A DNA stretch of 22,674 bases from Chitinispirillaceae bacterium (lineage in GTDB: Bacteria; Fibrobacterota; Chitinivibrionia; Chitinivibrionales; Chitinispirillaceae): positions 1 through 22,674 of the forward strand of contig JAFGDP010000137.1 of NCBI GenBank assembly GCA_016932075.1. The letters are read 5' to 3'. The position numbers and the translations under genes were made by a program. Position 1 is the stretch's first letter; each line of letters starts with the position of its first letter. The notes under the pieces were generated by a model that was not told the origin of the DNA, did not search any database, and saw only the letters and a program-made list of their open reading frames with translations. Of the stretch, positions 7,135 through 15,038 are shown in pieces.

Positions 7135-8714
7135 CATTGCATTGCAGCCGTCGAACCCTTTTGCCACTGTTGCTTATACTTGCCGTGTATGGCGGATTCA
7201 ACTGCGACGGCGGACCTCCGGAGCGCAGCGTACAGGAGATGGGCGTTGCTCCGTCCATTGATCCTGATTACACCTCCGTTACCATACCGCCGAACTGCGC
7301 GCCGCTTAATTTTGCGATCGGGAACACGGGAACGCATTTCAAGGTTGTGATCCGCGGGCCGCACGGTCCCGCCATCACCGGTAAGTCCCGCAGGCCTGAG
7401 GTGACCATTCCGATCGTGAAATGGCGTGCGCTGCTTGATGCAAACAGGGGAGAGCGTCTGCACGTTGCTGTCGCGGTCAAAACCGCAGACGGCCTCTGGA
7501 AGCGATATGCCCCCATTTACAATTACGTGGCCACGGAGCCGATAGACCGGTACCTGGTGTACCGCCTCATGCCGCCGGTCTACACCACGTCCGGGAGAAT
7601 GGGTATTTATCAACGGGACCTTGCGACATTCAGGGAAAAACCACTCTGGCTCAGCCGGATGACGAACCACAACTGCATGAACTGCCACACGTTCAAAAAC
7701 AACGATCCAGACTACATGGTGGCCCATATGCGGGTCGGTCCGGGAAACGGCACCTTTGTCATGCACGAGGGCCGTCCGTTCAAGGTCAATACCGTTACCG
7801 GTCTTACCGGGGCCACGGGAAATCCGGCCTGGCATCCGGACGGCAACCTGATCGCGTTTTCCATAAACAAGGTGCGGCAGTTTTTCCACGCCACCGGTAG
7901 TACGCGCGAAGGAATAGACCGGGTATCCGATATTGTGCTGTACGATATCGCGAAAAACATGATCACCTCAACTCCGGCCGTGGCCAGTCCCGATTTTATG
8001 GAGACGCAGCCGGAATGGTCTCCGGACGGGAAGTACCTTTACTTCTGCCGCGCGCCGCAATTCCATTTCGACAGTACGCCGGATTGTCAGGAGCGCATTT
8101 TTTACGATCTGGTCAGGATCAGGTACCATGCTGATTCCAGTTCATGGGGAGATATCGAAACCATACTGCCTCATGAGCAGTCCGGCGGCAGTGTAGCGTA
8201 TCCGCATATTTCACCGGACGGACGGTTTGTCCTGTTCGCGCTGGCGCCCTGGGGAACGTTCACCATTTTCCGGCCCGGCGGCGATATCTGTCTGCTCGAC
8301 CTGCGCGACCGGAGCTTTAAAAAGTGCGCGGTCAACAGCGATCAGCCGGAGAGTTTCCCGGTCTGGTCAAGCAACGGCAGGTGGTTCGTGTTTGCCGGCA
8401 AGGCCATGGACGGCATCAACGCGCGTTTCTATTTCAGTCATATCGACAGCGCCGGGAACGCTTCCAAGCCGGTGCTTCTTCCGCAGAAGGATCCCCGTTT
8501 CTACCGGTCGTTTCTCTATACCTACAACGTTCCCGCGTTGATAACAAAGCCGGCTGCCGTGTCGCCGCGGAAGCTGGTTGCCACGCTCTGCGACAATACC
8601 CATATCCGCAATGCGGTGCTTGATCCCGCGGTAAAGGAGTGGAAGACAGAGGCGCGTGATGCCGGTTCCGGGCTTACCGAGGTGCCCGGCTGGACTCCCC
8701 AGATCACCCATTGA
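7131..8714 (+). CDS. TolB/PD40-type beta-propeller protein with CxxCH motif
   Basis: This 527-residue protein uses a GTG start that overlaps the preceding stop as GTGA. The N-terminus (RRTLLPLLLILAVYGG, then Cys25) is a signal peptide, possibly of a lipoprotein although the lipobox is atypical. Residues about 45-150 look like a beta-rich N-terminal domain. HNCMNCHTF gives a CxxCH motif at Cys182-Cys185-His186, the attachment pattern of c-type heme. From about residue 225 PD40 propeller blades follow: NPAWHPDGNLIAFS, TQPEWSPDGKYLYF, AYPHISPDGRFVLFA and SFPVWSSNGRWFVFA. Similar TolB-like proteins lie beside DUF6057 genes in Bacteroidota as far as I recall. Only one CxxCH is present and no cytochrome maturation genes are visible, so heme binding is uncertain; the cysteines could instead bind metal or form a disulfide. 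Confidence 0.75.
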   Translation: MTLHCSRRTLLPLLLILAVYGGFNCDGGPPERSVQEMGVAPSIDPDYTSVTIPPNCAPLNFAIGNTGTHFKVVIRGPHGPAITGKSRRPEVTIPIVKWRALLDANRGERLHVAVAVKTADGLWKRYAPIYNYVATEPIDRYLVYRLMPPVYTTSGRMGIYQRDLATFREKPLWLSRMTNHNCMNCHTFKNNDPDYMVAHMRVGPGNGTFVMHEGRPFKVNTVTGLTGATGNPAWHPDGNLIAFSINKVRQFFHATGSTREGIDRVSDIVLYDIAKNMITSTPAVASPDFMETQPEWSPDGKYLYFCRAPQFHFDSTPDCQERIFYDLVRIRYHADSSSWGDIETILPHEQSGGSVAYPHISPDGRFVLFALAPWGTFTIFRPGGDICLLDLRDRSFKKCAVNSDQPESFPVWSSNGRWFVFAGKAMDGINARFYFSHIDSAGNASKPVLLPQKDPRFYRSFLYTYNVPALITKPAAVSPRKLVATLCDNTHIRNAVLDPAVKEWKTEARDAGSGLTEVPGWTPQITH

Positions 8715-8817
8715 ATGCATGCCGGCAGGGCCGCTTGTGCTTTATCGCGGTGCGGCGCGCCGGGCTTTCCTGGCAAATGCGCCTGAAATGGTTTATTTTT
8801 ACAGGTAAGAGGAAACC

Positions 8818-9759
8818 ATGGAACCTGCTACCGTGCTCAACGATTACTACCGGCTTCGTCTGGGCGACGCATTGCGCGGCAGGCTTGAACTGTCGGCAAG
8901 CCAGATCCGTAATGATGCGGGAAGGACCATACTGTTTTCCGACGTGGTGACGCTGCAGCGTCTTCATAATCAGCCGGTTCCGCCGATCGATCCCGGCGAG
9001 ACAAAACACGCAAACCTTGATCAGAAATCGCTGGGCGATACCACTGAAAACAGCATCCCGGTAAAGCAGGCGGAGCAGGTCATCGCGCCTTCTCCCGCTG
9101 ACTACGCGCACCGGTACCGCATGATGAGCAGGCTTGACCGGTCTGATATGCGGCGGAGAATGGAGGACCGTGTGCGCCGCTCAAAGCGGGCAGGCCTTGA
9201 GTGCCCGTTCAAGGACGGGAACGGGCAGTGCACGGTGCTCTTTATCCGGTGCGGCGACCGGCTCCAGTTCTCCATGCGCGAAAACGGCCAGGAGCGCCGT
9301 TTTCTCCATAAATGCACCTATGACTGGCGTTCGCGCGGCAATCATGTGCTGATCGTGGATGATGACGAAAAAATGCGCTCCTTCTGCGCCTCCTCGTTCG
9401 CCCTGTTCATGAACCTGGACGAGAGCAGGATCGTCACCGCGGCCTCGGCCGGGGCGGCGATCGATATTCTCATGCGCTCGAAAATCGAGGGCAGGAAGTT
9501 CGGCCTGGTCATCACCGACATCATGATGCCGGGCAGGACCGGATATGATCTTGTCAACGAGCTGTACGGTCGCAATTTCGAGACCGAGATCGTGCTCATG
9601 AAGGAGGAGCGGGAGGTGGTCCGTTATCCTTCGGAATACCGAGGTAATATCGAGGTCCTGCCGAACCGTCCTTTTGTCAGCGGCATTCTCATCAAACCGT
9701 TCCACTCTGAAAAGCTTATCCTCGAAGTGGAGAAGCTCCGTTTCAGCGCCCAGGGGTGA
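8818..9759 (+). CDS. Response-regulator-like protein with C-terminal receiver domain and Cys-containing middle region
   Basis: This is a 313-residue cytoplasmic protein; the ATG follows AAGAGGAAACC. Residues about 175-310 form a receiver domain: the acidic pocket is IVDDDEK (Asp181-183), the phospho-acceptor is Asp234 in VITDIMMPG, and the conserved Lys is Lys293 in LIKPF. The region before it is unusual: a variable N-terminus (1-95), a basic helical segment (96-125) and a segment with Cys129, Cys138, Cys145 and Cys166, which might bind a metal. The Lys293 side of the receiver carries an insertion-like stretch (KEEREVVRYPSEYRGNIEVL). No kinase or DNA-binding domain is seen, so the output is unknown. 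It starts 103 bases after the TolB-like gene and converges on tagI with a 32-base gap. Confidence 0.78.
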   Translation: MEPATVLNDYYRLRLGDALRGRLELSASQIRNDAGRTILFSDVVTLQRLHNQPVPPIDPGETKHANLDQKSLGDTTENSIPVKQAEQVIAPSPADYAHRYRMMSRLDRSDMRRRMEDRVRRSKRAGLECPFKDGNGQCTVLFIRCGDRLQFSMRENGQERRFLHKCTYDWRSRGNHVLIVDDDEKMRSFCASSFALFMNLDESRIVTAASAGAAIDILMRSKIEGRKFGLVITDIMMPGRTGYDLVNELYGRNFETEIVLMKEEREVVRYPSEYRGNIEVLPNRPFVSGILIKPFHSEKLILEVEKLRFSAQG

Positions 9760-9791
9760 TGGCGGAGCCGCGAAGCATCTTTAATCGCAGG

Positions 9792-10361
9792 TCAGCCGCA
9801 CGCCTTGAAGCACCCCTTGAGATGGTCGTCCACCATGCCGATCGCCTGCATGTGCGCATAGCAGATGACGGTCCCGACAAATGAGAATCCCCGTTTTTTC
9901 AGGTCCCTGCTCAGCGCGTCGGACTCGCGCGAGCGGGTGGGGAGCTCCTTGAACGTGGCGACGCGGCGCCGGGCGCGCAGCGTTTTGTGGCCGGTGAATC
10001 CCCAGATGTAGCGGTCGAAGCTGCCGAACTCGCGTCGCACCTCTTCGAACCGCTTGGCATTGTTGATGGCGGCCTCGATCTTCAGGCGGTTCCTGATGAT
10101 GCCCGCATCGTTCATCAAACGCATGATATCGCGCCGGTTAAAACGCGCGATTTTTTCCCAGTCCCACCCTGCGAATGCTTTGCGGAACGCGCTTCTTCGC
10201 TTGAGAATGGTGAGCCAGGAAAGGCCGGCCTGGAACCCTTCAAGTATGAGCATTTCAAAGTGTTTCCGGTCGTCGTGGACCGGAACGCCCCACTCGTTGT
10301 CATGATAATCAATGTAAACAGGATCGGTCTCGGCCCAGTGACATCTAACGACGGTGCGCAA
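9792..10361 (-). CDS. tag: DNA-3-methyladenine glycosylase I
   Basis: This base-excision repair enzyme removes 3-methyladenine from alkylated DNA. Its sequence closely follows the TagI family. RCHW with Cys7 and YHDNEWG with His20 match the first two zinc ligands, at the same spacing as Cys4 and His17 of the E. coli enzyme. LEGFQAGLSW carries the conserved catalytic-pocket Glu, and DHLKGC near the C-terminus supplies the last His and Cys ligands. The start is chosen at a TTG (MRTVVRCHW), which gives 189 residues, the usual family length, and follows GGAGG by six bases. A longer open frame exists upstream, but it lies inside ispD and has no family similarity. The gene overlaps the 3' end of ispD by 17 bases, so the two are probably co-translated. 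Confidence 0.93.
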   Translation of the reverse strand: MRTVVRCHWAETDPVYIDYHDNEWGVPVHDDRKHFEMLILEGFQAGLSWLTILKRRSAFRKAFAGWDWEKIARFNRRDIMRLMNDAGIIRNRLKIEAAINNAKRFEEVRREFGSFDRYIWGFTGHKTLRARRRVATFKELPTRSRESDALSRDLKKRGFSFVGTVICYAHMQAIGMVDDHLKGCFKACG

Positions 10362-11031
10362 CAACAGCCTCCGCAATTTTGAGATCAGCGGGCGTGGTGA
10401 TCTTGAAGTTCGCGGGATCGCCCCATGCGATCGCGACCGGTACCCCGCATTGCTGCATGAGAACCGCCTCGTCGGTGGGCGGGGAGGCAAGCTGGGTTGC
10501 CGCGGCGAACGTTTCCATGAGCACCGGCCGTCTGAACAGCTGCGGGGTCTGGACCCTGACCAGTTTCGAGCGGTCAACGATGTCGCCGGCAAGCCGGCCC
10601 GACATGGTGCGGATCGTGTCCACTTCCGGGGTGACGGTAATCACGCAGTCGAAGACGTTGCGTTTTGCCAGAACGGCGTCTATGACCGCGTGCGTGACAA
10701 ACGGCCGGGCCGCGTCATGCACGAGCGCCCAATCAGCATCAGTGGCGGTAGCGCCGTTCTGCACCGATTGCCAGCGCTCTTTTCCGCCGGCGACCGCCAG
10801 GACGCTCTTTCCCGGCGCCAGTCCGGCGATGATCGATTGCGTCTGGGCAACAAGCTCGCGCGGCACCACCAGAATGACGTCACGTATGCCGGGGTGGCAG
10901 AGAAACGTTTCGAGCGAGTAGCGGAACAGCGGTTTTTCCCCGAGCGGCATGAACGCCTTGGGCATGGTTGCGTTGAGGCGTGATCCTGCGCCGGCAGCGA
11001 CAATGATGGCTGAGAGAGAGCCGTCACTCAT
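10345..11031 (-). CDS. ispD: 2-C-methyl-D-erythritol 4-phosphate cytidylyltransferase
   Basis: This 228-residue enzyme of the non-mevalonate isoprenoid pathway couples CTP with methylerythritol phosphate. The CTP-binding signature is at the N-terminus (IIVAAGAGSRL, with PKAFMPL following), then GGKERWQSVQNG, VHDAARPF, RVQTPQLFR, TDEAVLM and NFKITTPADL, all characteristic of IspD. The ATG at 11031 is preceded by AGGAAAGGA nine bases upstream. That ribosome binding site lies inside the 3' arm of a terminator-like hairpin (11041-11076) whose T7 tract ends two bases before the start codon, an unusual arrangement that may limit expression. ispF is not adjacent; instead tagI overlaps the end. Cytoplasmic and probably essential. 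Confidence 0.95.
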   Translation of the reverse strand: MSDGSLSAIIVAAGAGSRLNATMPKAFMPLGEKPLFRYSLETFLCHPGIRDVILVVPRELVAQTQSIIAGLAPGKSVLAVAGGKERWQSVQNGATATDADWALVHDAARPFVTHAVIDAVLAKRNVFDCVITVTPEVDTIRTMSGRLAGDIVDRSKLVRVQTPQLFRRPVLMETFAAATQLASPPTDEAVLMQQCGVPVAIAWGDPANFKITTPADLKIAEAVVAHRR

Positions 11032-11033
11032 GT

Positions 11034-11076
11034 AAAAAAATCCTTTCCTGTTCAGATCGATTTGAACAGGAAAGGA
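11034..11076 (-). terminator. Terminator-like hairpin overlapping the ispD ribosome binding site
   Basis: The 14-bp perfect inverted repeat TCCTTTCCTGTTCA (11041-11054) with its complement (11063-11076) encloses an 8-base loop. Read on the minus strand it is followed by seven T residues (11034-11040), then AC and the ispD ATG. It can terminate transcripts from the upstream metalloprotease genes. Because its 3' arm holds the AGGAAAGGA in front of ispD, it could also act as an attenuator or hide the ribosome binding site. Confidence 0.8.
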
Positions 11077-11136
11077 ATATAATTCGTTCTGGACCGGTAT
11101 GTCGGATGACTGACAAAGGTATGGCCGCGCGCTACA

Positions 11137-12114
11137 TCAACGGACGCTTTTTACCATGGCTTTTTGCATGACCTTTCCATTATGCTCGATCGTGCACATA
11201 TAGGTCCCTGCATTAAGCGCGCCGATATCGAACATCCCCGGGGTATGCCCGTTATGTTGCCGTGATGGTGAAAATACGGCAACCCGTTTTCCGGAAAGAT
11301 CATACAGGACAACGGCGTCGATAAACGGGGCAGCCAGGGGTATCCGTAGCTGGTTTCCACGCACCAGGGGAGCCCATTGTTCCGGAGTGGTCATGTCGAG
11401 ATAGAGGTTTTCTGTTGTCGCGGTGATATTGTCGGCCCAGAATCCGGAATTGGCAGAAAGGTTTTTCATGGTCGTTACCATGGCCGAGGTAAAAATGCAA
11501 TTCGGCCAACCGTAAAACGATGCCGACATAACCGTGCCATCTGTCGACGAGGCGTCAGGAAGGCCGAAACAATGTCCGAGTTCATGGCACATGCCGCCGC
11601 ACCAGCGGGCCGAATCCCTGGGGTATATTTTGGCTCCATCGCAATCGTGTTTTGGAAGACCGACCCATCCGCCGCCGCCGCCTCCGCCGTCTTTGGGGCT
11701 TTCGGCAAGAACATATACCACGAGCTTCCATCGCGCACGCCTGCTGTCGGCCTTTACCGTGGGTAAAATGCTGTAAAGGTCGTCAGTCCCCTGGTTGACA
11801 ATAGTCCAGTAGCTGTCCGGAGTGGCGTACCAGCTGTGCGGATGGGTGCCTTTAATAACCTCACAGACCGGTTCGTTCAATCTGAAGGTGTATTTGCATT
11901 GACCCAGCCACCATTTTTGGGACGATTTCATGACCCCGGCGATTCCTTTAGGATAGGAGGAATCCGCGGTCCTGTCGTTGGGCACAACGAGAAAGACCCT
12001 GACCGTTTTGTCCGGCGGATCCACTGAGGAGGCTATCGCGGCGGAAGCTGTAATCATTAAGCATGCAGCAACGCAAAGAGCACCAGATACGAAAGCGGTT
12101 TTTATTTTGCACAT
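11137..12114 (-). CDS. Secreted metzincin-type zinc metalloprotease (paralog 2)
   Basis: This is a 325-residue protein with a signal peptide (hydrophobic 8-28, cleavage near AIASS). The zinc motif HELGHCFGLPD gives His177, Glu178, His181 and Asp187, the HExxHxxGxxD pattern seen in snapalysin-like metzincins, followed by a Met-turn candidate Met196 (GTVMSA). A run of seven glycines (about 143-149) precedes WVGLPKHD. The C-terminal 75 residues (VVLYDLSGKRVAVF ... LNAGTYMCTIEHNGK) are a sorting-like beta domain similar to those of Bacteroidota/Fibrobacterota exported proteins. It is a close paralog of the gene 22 bases upstream; both share SSV(D/E)PPDKTVRVF, RLN-P-CEV, RARWK, ARWCGGMCHELGH and NLYLDM/DLYLDM-like stretches. 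AAAGGAG lies seven bases before the ATG. Substrate unknown; likely extracellular. Confidence 0.82.
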   Translation of the reverse strand: MCKIKTAFVSGALCVAACLMITASAAIASSVDPPDKTVRVFLVVPNDRTADSSYPKGIAGVMKSSQKWWLGQCKYTFRLNEPVCEVIKGTHPHSWYATPDSYWTIVNQGTDDLYSILPTVKADSRRARWKLVVYVLAESPKDGGGGGGGWVGLPKHDCDGAKIYPRDSARWCGGMCHELGHCFGLPDASSTDGTVMSASFYGWPNCIFTSAMVTTMKNLSANSGFWADNITATTENLYLDMTTPEQWAPLVRGNQLRIPLAAPFIDAVVLYDLSGKRVAVFSPSRQHNGHTPGMFDIGALNAGTYMCTIEHNGKVMQKAMVKSVR

Positions 12115-12136
12115 GGCCCTACTCCTTTGTTAGGTG

Positions 12137-13096
12137 TTATTTGACTTTTTCAACGATTTTATTGGCAATAACGGTATTCCCTTTTTTAACCGCGCAGACG
12201 TATGAACCGGCAGTCAGACGGTCAAGGGGAAATGAATATGAGGCGCTGGTGCCTGCCAATGTGGCAGGAGAAAACAATGCCGCCCTTTTCCCGGATAGAT
12301 CGTAGAGAACAATGGCCGTAATAAAGGATTCTTTCTCAGGGAGCAGCACATGGAGCTGGTTACCGTGTATCATCGGTACCCATTGCTCGGGGGTCATGTC
12401 GAGATATAAATCCTTTATGGTACCGGTAATTTCGTCGGCCCAGAACCCGCTGTTGGCCGAATTGTTCTTTATAGAATTTACCAGGTTCGAAGGAAACGTA
12501 CAATTCGGCCAGATGTAAAGTGCTGCCGACATAATGGTTCCGTCGTCGCCACTTGCGTCGGGCAAACCCCATAGGTGTCCGAGCTCGTGGCACATTCCCC
12601 CGCACCAGCGTGCGGTGTCCTTCGGGTACCCCTTTGCTCCGTCGGCGTCGTGCTTTGGCAGGCCGACCCATCCGGGCACGGCACCGCCGCCACACCTTGG
12701 ACTTTCTGCATCAACATAACTGACAATTTTCCAGCGCGCTCTGCGGGTATCGGCTTTGATAGCAGGATATACCCGGTTGACCTCGTCTAACCCATGGAAA
12801 ATAATCGTCGAGTAATCATCAACACTGGCAAACCAGCTTCTGGGCTGCGGTGACTTCAATACTTCGCAGATCGGATTGTTTAATCTAAAGGTGAATCCGC
12901 ATTTCTGGAAATACCATTTCTGCGAAGCTATCATGACTTTCCCGATGCCCTTGGGATAGGCGGAATCGAAAGCGACATCACTGGGCAGGACATAAAACAC
13001 CCTGACTGTTTTGTCCGGCGGTTCAACGGATGAGGCCGCTGCTTTTCCCATACAACCGATGGCAAAGACCATTGTGAAGACAAGAATTTTTTTCAT
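12137..13096 (-). CDS. Secreted metzincin-type zinc metalloprotease (paralog 1)
   Basis: This is a 319-residue protein with a signal peptide (MKKILVFTMVFAIGCMGKAAA); Cys15 lies within it, so lipid attachment is not excluded. HELGHLWGLPD supplies His170, Glu171, His174 and Asp180 as zinc ligands and catalytic base, with Met189 (GTIMSA) as the likely Met-turn. The C-terminus (IVLYDLSGKRAALF ... LTAGSYVCAVKKGN) is the same sorting-like domain as in the downstream paralog. Where the paralog has seven glycines this one has CGGGAVPGWVGL. AAGGGA precedes the ATG. It is separated from the next gene by 22 bases, so the pair is almost certainly one transcript and arose by tandem duplication. Cysteines at shared positions (such as the pair flanking GGM) suggest disulfides, fitting an extracellular enzyme. 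Confidence 0.82.
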   Translation of the reverse strand: MKKILVFTMVFAIGCMGKAAASSVEPPDKTVRVFYVLPSDVAFDSAYPKGIGKVMIASQKWYFQKCGFTFRLNNPICEVLKSPQPRSWFASVDDYSTIIFHGLDEVNRVYPAIKADTRRARWKIVSYVDAESPRCGGGAVPGWVGLPKHDADGAKGYPKDTARWCGGMCHELGHLWGLPDASGDDGTIMSAALYIWPNCTFPSNLVNSIKNNSANSGFWADEITGTIKDLYLDMTPEQWVPMIHGNQLHVLLPEKESFITAIVLYDLSGKRAALFSPATLAGTSASYSFPLDRLTAGSYVCAVKKGNTVIANKIVEKVK

Positions 13097-13424
13097 AAAG
13101 GGTTCCCTTGTTGGTGGTGAATTGTCATATCCGGTTGCAGCAAGAAACGGTGTTCGAACTTGAGAATAATATTCAGGGAGGCAAAGGGGTGTGCCTGAAC
13201 ATGGGGGGAAAGAGGAATATAATCCATGATCGATCCTTTGGAGTTTTACATTAAGCGATTTAATGGCTTAATAATACCACACTCGTAGACCGATACCCTC
13301 GCCTCTCCCTCGAAGTATGCTACTTTACCTTTCAAATTTAAGCATTTTATGGCAAAATTGCTTTTTTTTTCAGATGGAATTATTTGGCGATCATGAATAG
13401 AAGCGCTCTTCACCATTTCTCCGG
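13097..13424. other. Intergenic region upstream of the metalloprotease pair
   Basis: This stretch of 328 bases has no convincing gene. It contains a 7-bp inverted repeat (ATTAAGC/GCTTAAT, 13250-13272) and, on the plus strand, a weak hairpin before a T8 run near 13360-13370 with no plus-strand gene upstream. The promoter for the minus-strand metalloproteases should lie here, but no good -35/-10 pair was found. Confidence 0.5.
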
Positions 13425-15038
13425 TTAGCGCAGGACAACGGTACCGGTGGAAAACATACTTCCCGATGGTGTGCTGATCTCGTAGAGAAGAATCCCAACA
13501 ACCGGGCACGTGGCGCGAAAATGTGAACCTGGCGGCAGGTTTGCCTTCGCGATCGAGCGCCCGGTTGCCTGATACAATCGAACACTGACAGGATGGAGCG
13601 CCAGATTGGTGATATGGACCGTCGAACTGTTCACCTTCAGGGAAAATTCGCCGGCAGGACGGCGGTCCAAAATCAATGGCTGGCGCGTGGAAATGGCGCT
13701 TAATTGCGTTTCGAGGCTCGCCGAGCGTCTTTGGATGAACGTCTCGATTGTGGTCCGCGACGTGTCGACCTTGAGCGAATCCAGCCGCGAGAGCCCGGCT
13801 TGGCGGACCACGGCGCTCAGGGAATCAAGCTTCGCCAAAATGATTTCTTTCTTGAGGTAGGTTGAAAGCGCTTCCTTGTACAGGTGCCCGTAAAGGTCCC
13901 GGTATTTTACTATATTCATTATTCTCGTGAAAAGCGGCCGCGGGCTGATCTCCGATTTGCCGTTATCGCTGGTCTGGTACAGCGAAGTGTAGTATCTGCT
14001 GAGATTCGTTTCATTGTACATGAACAGGTAGCTGCATTCGGTTCCCATGTTGTTGTAGAACGCACGCACCGGATCAAAGGTCGCGTCCATGTCCCACGGT
14101 ATAAAGACCCATTTGCCGGTATACGGGTTGAGGTACAACCAGTAATTTTTAGCGCGATTCGGGTATCCATCCCAAAAATCCATATAATTTGCCACGGTAA
14201 GATATTTAAGAAACCTGACCACGTCAAAATACTTGTCAATGGTATCGGCGAACTGATGGTCGGGTGTTTCATTAAGAATTTTGATGAAGCTTCGAATAGA
14301 ACGGTAGTCCCCAGCCGCCTGGTCGGTCGAATCGTTGGATTTTTTATTGTAATGAAGGTAATAATCCGAGTCGTTTGCACCGAGAACGGTGAGATCCGCG
14401 AAATATTTCCGCGTGAGATTCGGTTTGTCGGTTGCAGCTTTGAAGAGATCCCCGACGAAGCTGTCGGAGGTATCGCCGAATGCCGCCTTGAGCCATTTTT
14501 TGTTGTCGGGATCCGGAAACTCGCTGTACAGACCGTGTAGTGCGCCATTCACGTAGAACTTCACTTGGCGCATACCGGCGCACGGCACGCCCGCGTTCCC
14601 CATGAGTTCATAGGCCAGGTTGTGGCTGAGAAACGGTTCATAGTTGTAGTTCCACACACGGTAATTTCTGTACGGCTGGGCTTTGGGAACTTTCACCTTC
14701 CAATTTCGTTGAAGAAGCTTGTACTTGATCTGGTTAAAAATGGTGTAGGAACCGCGGTAGTTTAATTTGGTTGGCGCGTAGACCGTGGAATCGCAGGAAA
14801 AGGTTCCGGCGAATGATGTGTCATAAAAGGGATTCTGGTCGAGATAGGCGATATGCTGGGGGTCGATGGTGATTTCTATCTTGTTCAGAGCATTGCACGG
14901 TACTACGGTAAGGAGCATTGCCACGGCAAGATGCGGCAGATGGCCGCTCTTGAAAAAACAAACACCACGGTGCGATGATGAGAAAGAATTGCTGCCACAC
15001 TGTCCTGATGCCAACGAATCCGGTTGCGTTTTTTTCAT
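13425..15038 (-). CDS. Secreted CotH-family kinase-like protein
   Basis: This protein has 537 residues from the ATG at 15038, which follows AAGGAAG; a Met 13 codons upstream has no such site. A basic, polar leader of about 30 residues precedes a hydrophobic segment (LPHLAVAMLLTVVPCNAL), so export is likely though the signal is atypically long. The CotH core follows: NYRGS (about 93-97), NWKVKVP, FYVNGALHGLYSE, then DFWDGYPNRAKNYWLYLNPY and KWVFIPWDMDATFD (about 313-318). The Asp in DGYPN and the Asp residues of WDMD correspond to the metal and catalytic positions of CotH kinases, which phosphorylate secreted proteins. The C-terminal 75 residues (VSVRLYQATGRSIA ... GILLYEIST) are a sorting-like beta domain. 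It is upstream of the two metalloproteases but separated by 328 bases; target proteins are unknown. Confidence 0.85.
   Translation of the reverse strand: MKKTQPDSLASGQCGSNSFSSSHRGVCFFKSGHLPHLAVAMLLTVVPCNALNKIEITIDPQHIAYLDQNPFYDTSFAGTFSCDSTVYAPTKLNYRGSYTIFNQIKYKLLQRNWKVKVPKAQPYRNYRVWNYNYEPFLSHNLAYELMGNAGVPCAGMRQVKFYVNGALHGLYSEFPDPDNKKWLKAAFGDTSDSFVGDLFKAATDKPNLTRKYFADLTVLGANDSDYYLHYNKKSNDSTDQAAGDYRSIRSFIKILNETPDHQFADTIDKYFDVVRFLKYLTVANYMDFWDGYPNRAKNYWLYLNPYTGKWVFIPWDMDATFDPVRAFYNNMGTECSYLFMYNETNLSRYYTSLYQTSDNGKSEISPRPLFTRIMNIVKYRDLYGHLYKEALSTYLKKEIILAKLDSLSAVVRQAGLSRLDSLKVDTSRTTIETFIQRRSASLETQLSAISTRQPLILDRRPAGEFSLKVNSSTVHITNLALHPVSVRLYQATGRSIAKANLPPGSHFRATCPVVGILLYEISTPSGSMFSTGTVVLR

Noticed and set aside
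7095..7889. 264-codon minus-strand open frame opposite the TolB-like gene
   Set aside because: The plus-strand gene has clear PD40 and CxxCH motifs; the opposite frame has none.
10354..10983. Long plus-strand open frame opposite ispD
   Set aside because: It lies entirely over ispD, a certain gene, and has a low-complexity, Arg/Gly-rich product with no known motifs.
13246..13509. 87-codon minus-strand open frame overlapping the end of the CotH gene
   Set aside because: It overlaps certain coding sequence and has no ribosome binding site or domain.
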